NCBI GenBank assembly: GCA_965116235.1
Contig: OZ220496.1
Coordinates: 1,860,001-1,924,000 of the forward strand
Reading direction: 5' to 3'
From: MPNP01 sp965116235
GTDB lineage: Bacteria > Pseudomonadota > Alphaproteobacteria > Rhodobacterales > Rhodobacteraceae
Length of the DNA: 64,000 nucleotides
The notes beneath the pieces were generated by a model that worked only from the letters and a program-made list of their open reading frames with translations, ran no database searches and was not told where the DNA came from. The translations under genes and the position numbers were made by a program. Position 1 is the stretch's first letter, and every line of letters starts with the position of its first letter. Shown here piece after piece: positions 62,484 through 64,000 of this stretch.

Positions 62484-63206
62484 TCATTCCCTCTGGCCAA
62501 ACAAGGAGAGCAGCAAGAGGAAAATGTTCAGGAAGTTCAGGTACAGACTCAGTGAACCCATGATCGCCGACTTGGCCAGCCATTCGGTTTGCCCAGCCGT
62601 AGCCATGTGCACATACTCGTTCTTGATTCTCTGAGTGTCGTACGCCGTCAACCCGGCAAAAACGAGGAGACCGACGACTGAAATGGCAAATTGCAGAGCC
62701 GGCGACCCGATGAAGAGATTGATGATGGCGGCAACGATGATGCCGATCACGCCCATGATCAAAAAGGCGCCCCAGCCGCTAATGTCCTTTTTCGTCGTGT
62801 ATCCGTAAATGCTGAGCGAAGCAAAGGCTATGGCGGTGACCAGAAAGGTCTGAACGATGGATATGCCTGTGTAAGCCAGAAAAATGTAGGAGATCGAAAG
62901 TCCCATCAGGCCGGAAAATATCCAGAATGTCGTTTGGGCCGAAGCCACCGACATCTTGCCGATTCGAGCGCTAAGCAAGAAAACGACCCCCAGCGGAGCC
63001 AACATGACGACCCATTGCAAGGCACTTCCGTAAATAGCGACCATGAGCGCTTGACTTGTGCTTGCCAGATACGCCACCAGCCCGGTGATGAGCATGGCCG
63101 CCGACATCAACCCATAGACTTTACTCATATGGGCCCTGAGGCCTTCATCAATCTGCGCTGTGCGGCTACCTAACCCTTGCACTCCAGGTAGCTGATACTG
63201 ATTCAT
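62484..63206 (-). CDS. Bax inhibitor-1/YccA family membrane protein
   Basis: 240 residues with about seven membrane segments. It starts MNQYQLPGVQGLGSRTAQID, followed by GLRAHMSKVYGLMSAAMLIT and the late SLSLYLNFLNIFLLLLSLFG end typical of the UPF0005/BI-1 family. GGAGG at 63212-63216 sets the start at ATG 63206 rather than TTG 63218. Members form pH-sensitive ion leaks or act in membrane-protein quality control. Confidence 0.92.
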   Translation of the reverse strand: MNQYQLPGVQGLGSRTAQIDEGLRAHMSKVYGLMSAAMLITGLVAYLASTSQALMVAIYGSALQWVVMLAPLGVVFLLSARIGKMSVASAQTTFWIFSGLMGLSISYIFLAYTGISIVQTFLVTAIAFASLSIYGYTTKKDISGWGAFLIMGVIGIIVAAIINLFIGSPALQFAISVVGLLVFAGLTAYDTQRIKNEYVHMATAGQTEWLAKSAIMGSLSLYLNFLNIFLLLLSLFGQRE

Positions 63207-63344
63207 TTGTTCCTCCAAAGAAATCGTGAAATGAAATATCCTGACCAGATGATAGAGTGCCCAGCCGAAATTTCAAGAACCGACGAACATCACGGCATGA
63301 CCAAAATGTTGCAAAAGCGGTTTCTTTGATCACGAAAAGGTGAA

Positions 63345-64000
63345 CTACGCTGCAACACTGACGACGATTTTTCCTATTGCCCGTCTAGTCTTCAGCATTT
63401 CCAGTGCCGTGTTGGCCTGGTCCAACGGCAGAACCGTATTGACAAGGGGTTGGATCAGGCCCCGAGTGAACCAGTCGAACAGTTCTTCAAGACTCTTCTG
63501 CATGACAATGGGCTTGAAGCGGAGATAGCCTCCCCAATAACAGCCAATGACGTCAAGATTCTTGACAAGCAGTATGTTGGCCGGAACGGATGGAATCTCG
63601 CCTGAAGCGAATCCGATGGGGATAATGCGACCCTCTGGATTGGCGGATCGCAAGGCGGCCTTGAACAGCGAACCCCCAACCGGATCATAGACAACGTCTG
63701 CCCCGCCGAGCGACCTGGTTCGATCACGCAAATCGTCAGTTGTCGAGTTGATCAGGTGCGTTGCTCCGGCGGCTTTGGCTTCTTCAAGCTTGGCTTCGCT
63801 GCTCGCCGCGGCAATAACGTTTGCTCCCAGAATTTTTCCAATTTCGACTGCGGTTCGCCCAACCCCTCCGGAAGCACCCAGGACAAGCAGGTTTTCACCG
63901 GGTTTCAAACGGGCTCTGTTGCGTAGAGCCAGATGCGATGTGCCATAAGCGATGATGAATCCACTGGCAACTTCGTCGGACATGCTTTCTGGCACTTTGA
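63345..64000 (-). CDS. NADPH:quinone oxidoreductase (zinc-free MDR), C-terminal part
   Basis: 218 residues in the window; the start lies beyond the right edge. Nucleotide-binding GASGGVGRTAVEIGKILGAN, then GGADVVYDPVGGSLF and GRIIPIGFASGEIPSVPANI match quinone oxidoreductase/crotonase-reductase-like medium-chain dehydrogenases. It has no zinc-binding residues in the visible part. Substrate unknown. Confidence 0.88.
   Translation of the reverse strand, partial: KVPESMSDEVASGFIIAYGTSHLALRNRARLKPGENLLVLGASGGVGRTAVEIGKILGANVIAAASSEAKLEEAKAAGATHLINSTTDDLRDRTRSLGGADVVYDPVGGSLFKAALRSANPEGRIIPIGFASGEIPSVPANILLVKNLDVIGCYWGGYLRFKPIVMQKSLEELFDWFTRGLIQPLVNTVLPLDQANTALEMLKTRRAIGKIVVSVAA

Noticed and set aside
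1..64000. CRISPR arrays and tRNA genes
   Set aside because: I saw no regularly spaced direct repeats and no convincing tRNA cloverleaf on either strand by eye; a tRNA scan could still find one.

Overview
The window looks like a chromosomal segment of an alphaproteobacterium of moderate GC. The evidence is an mch-mcl-mdh-sucCDAB-lpd cluster, ethylmalonyl-CoA pathway genes (ccr, ecm, mch, mcl), and small proteins typical of the class (FYDLN-type zinc-ribbon protein, DUF1489, DUF2927). I cannot name the species. A marine Rhodospirillales-, SAR116- or Rhodobacterales-like lineage would fit the gene content, but that is a guess.

Layout. 1-10.9 kb: mesaconyl-CoA hydratase, divergent from malyl-CoA lyase, malate dehydrogenase, succinyl-CoA synthetase, the 2-oxoglutarate dehydrogenase complex and a small zinc-ribbon protein. 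10.9-14.1 kb: a cobalamin riboswitch ahead of a B12-type ABC importer. 14.1-20.4 kb: a frameshifted AAA ATPase, the B12-dependent ethylmalonyl-CoA mutase, a ferredoxin-NADP reductase and crotonyl-CoA carboxylase/reductase. 20.4-26 kb: a GC-rich foreign island with a nuclease-like ATPase, an IS256 relic, a HigBA-type toxin-antitoxin pair broken by an IS630 copy, and a second IS630 copy. 26-33.6 kb: choline-dehydrogenase-like GMC enzyme, xanthine dehydrogenase operon, FAH-family hydrolase. 34-39 kb: dnaE and hisS. 39-41.6 kb: an IS630-derived miniature element and a degraded toxin-antitoxin operon. 42-49.6 kb: DUF1489 protein, enoyl-CoA hydratase, a sugar ABC importer and a second GMC oxidoreductase. 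50-53 kb: a GC-rich element with terminal inverted repeats carrying an AbiEii-like gene. 53-60.5 kb: housekeeping genes (rluB, tadA, a ceramidase-like protein, gatCA, amidase, rnpB, rpmG). 60.7-62.4 kb: a second element with the same inverted repeats, carrying one AAA ATPase. 62.4-64 kb: Bax-inhibitor-like membrane protein and a partial quinone oxidoreductase.

How the genes fit together. Mch, Mcl, Ecm and Ccr are four steps of the ethylmalonyl-CoA route for acetyl-CoA assimilation, placed near the TCA genes that receive its products. Ecm needs cobalamin, and a B12-riboswitch-controlled importer lies just upstream, so cofactor supply and pathway sit together.

The most unusual content is a family of apparently transposase-less elements. 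Two copies share about 24-bp inverted repeats beginning GGGGCTTATAT, are flanked by 8-bp AT-rich direct repeats, and carry accessory genes: a Cdc6/Orc1-like AAA ATPase in one, an AbiEii-like nucleotidyltransferase in the other. Both also hold hairpin-rich non-coding DNA. The accessory genes are heavily degraded (homopolymer frameshifts, in-frame TAG codons, IS insertion) while the core genes are intact.
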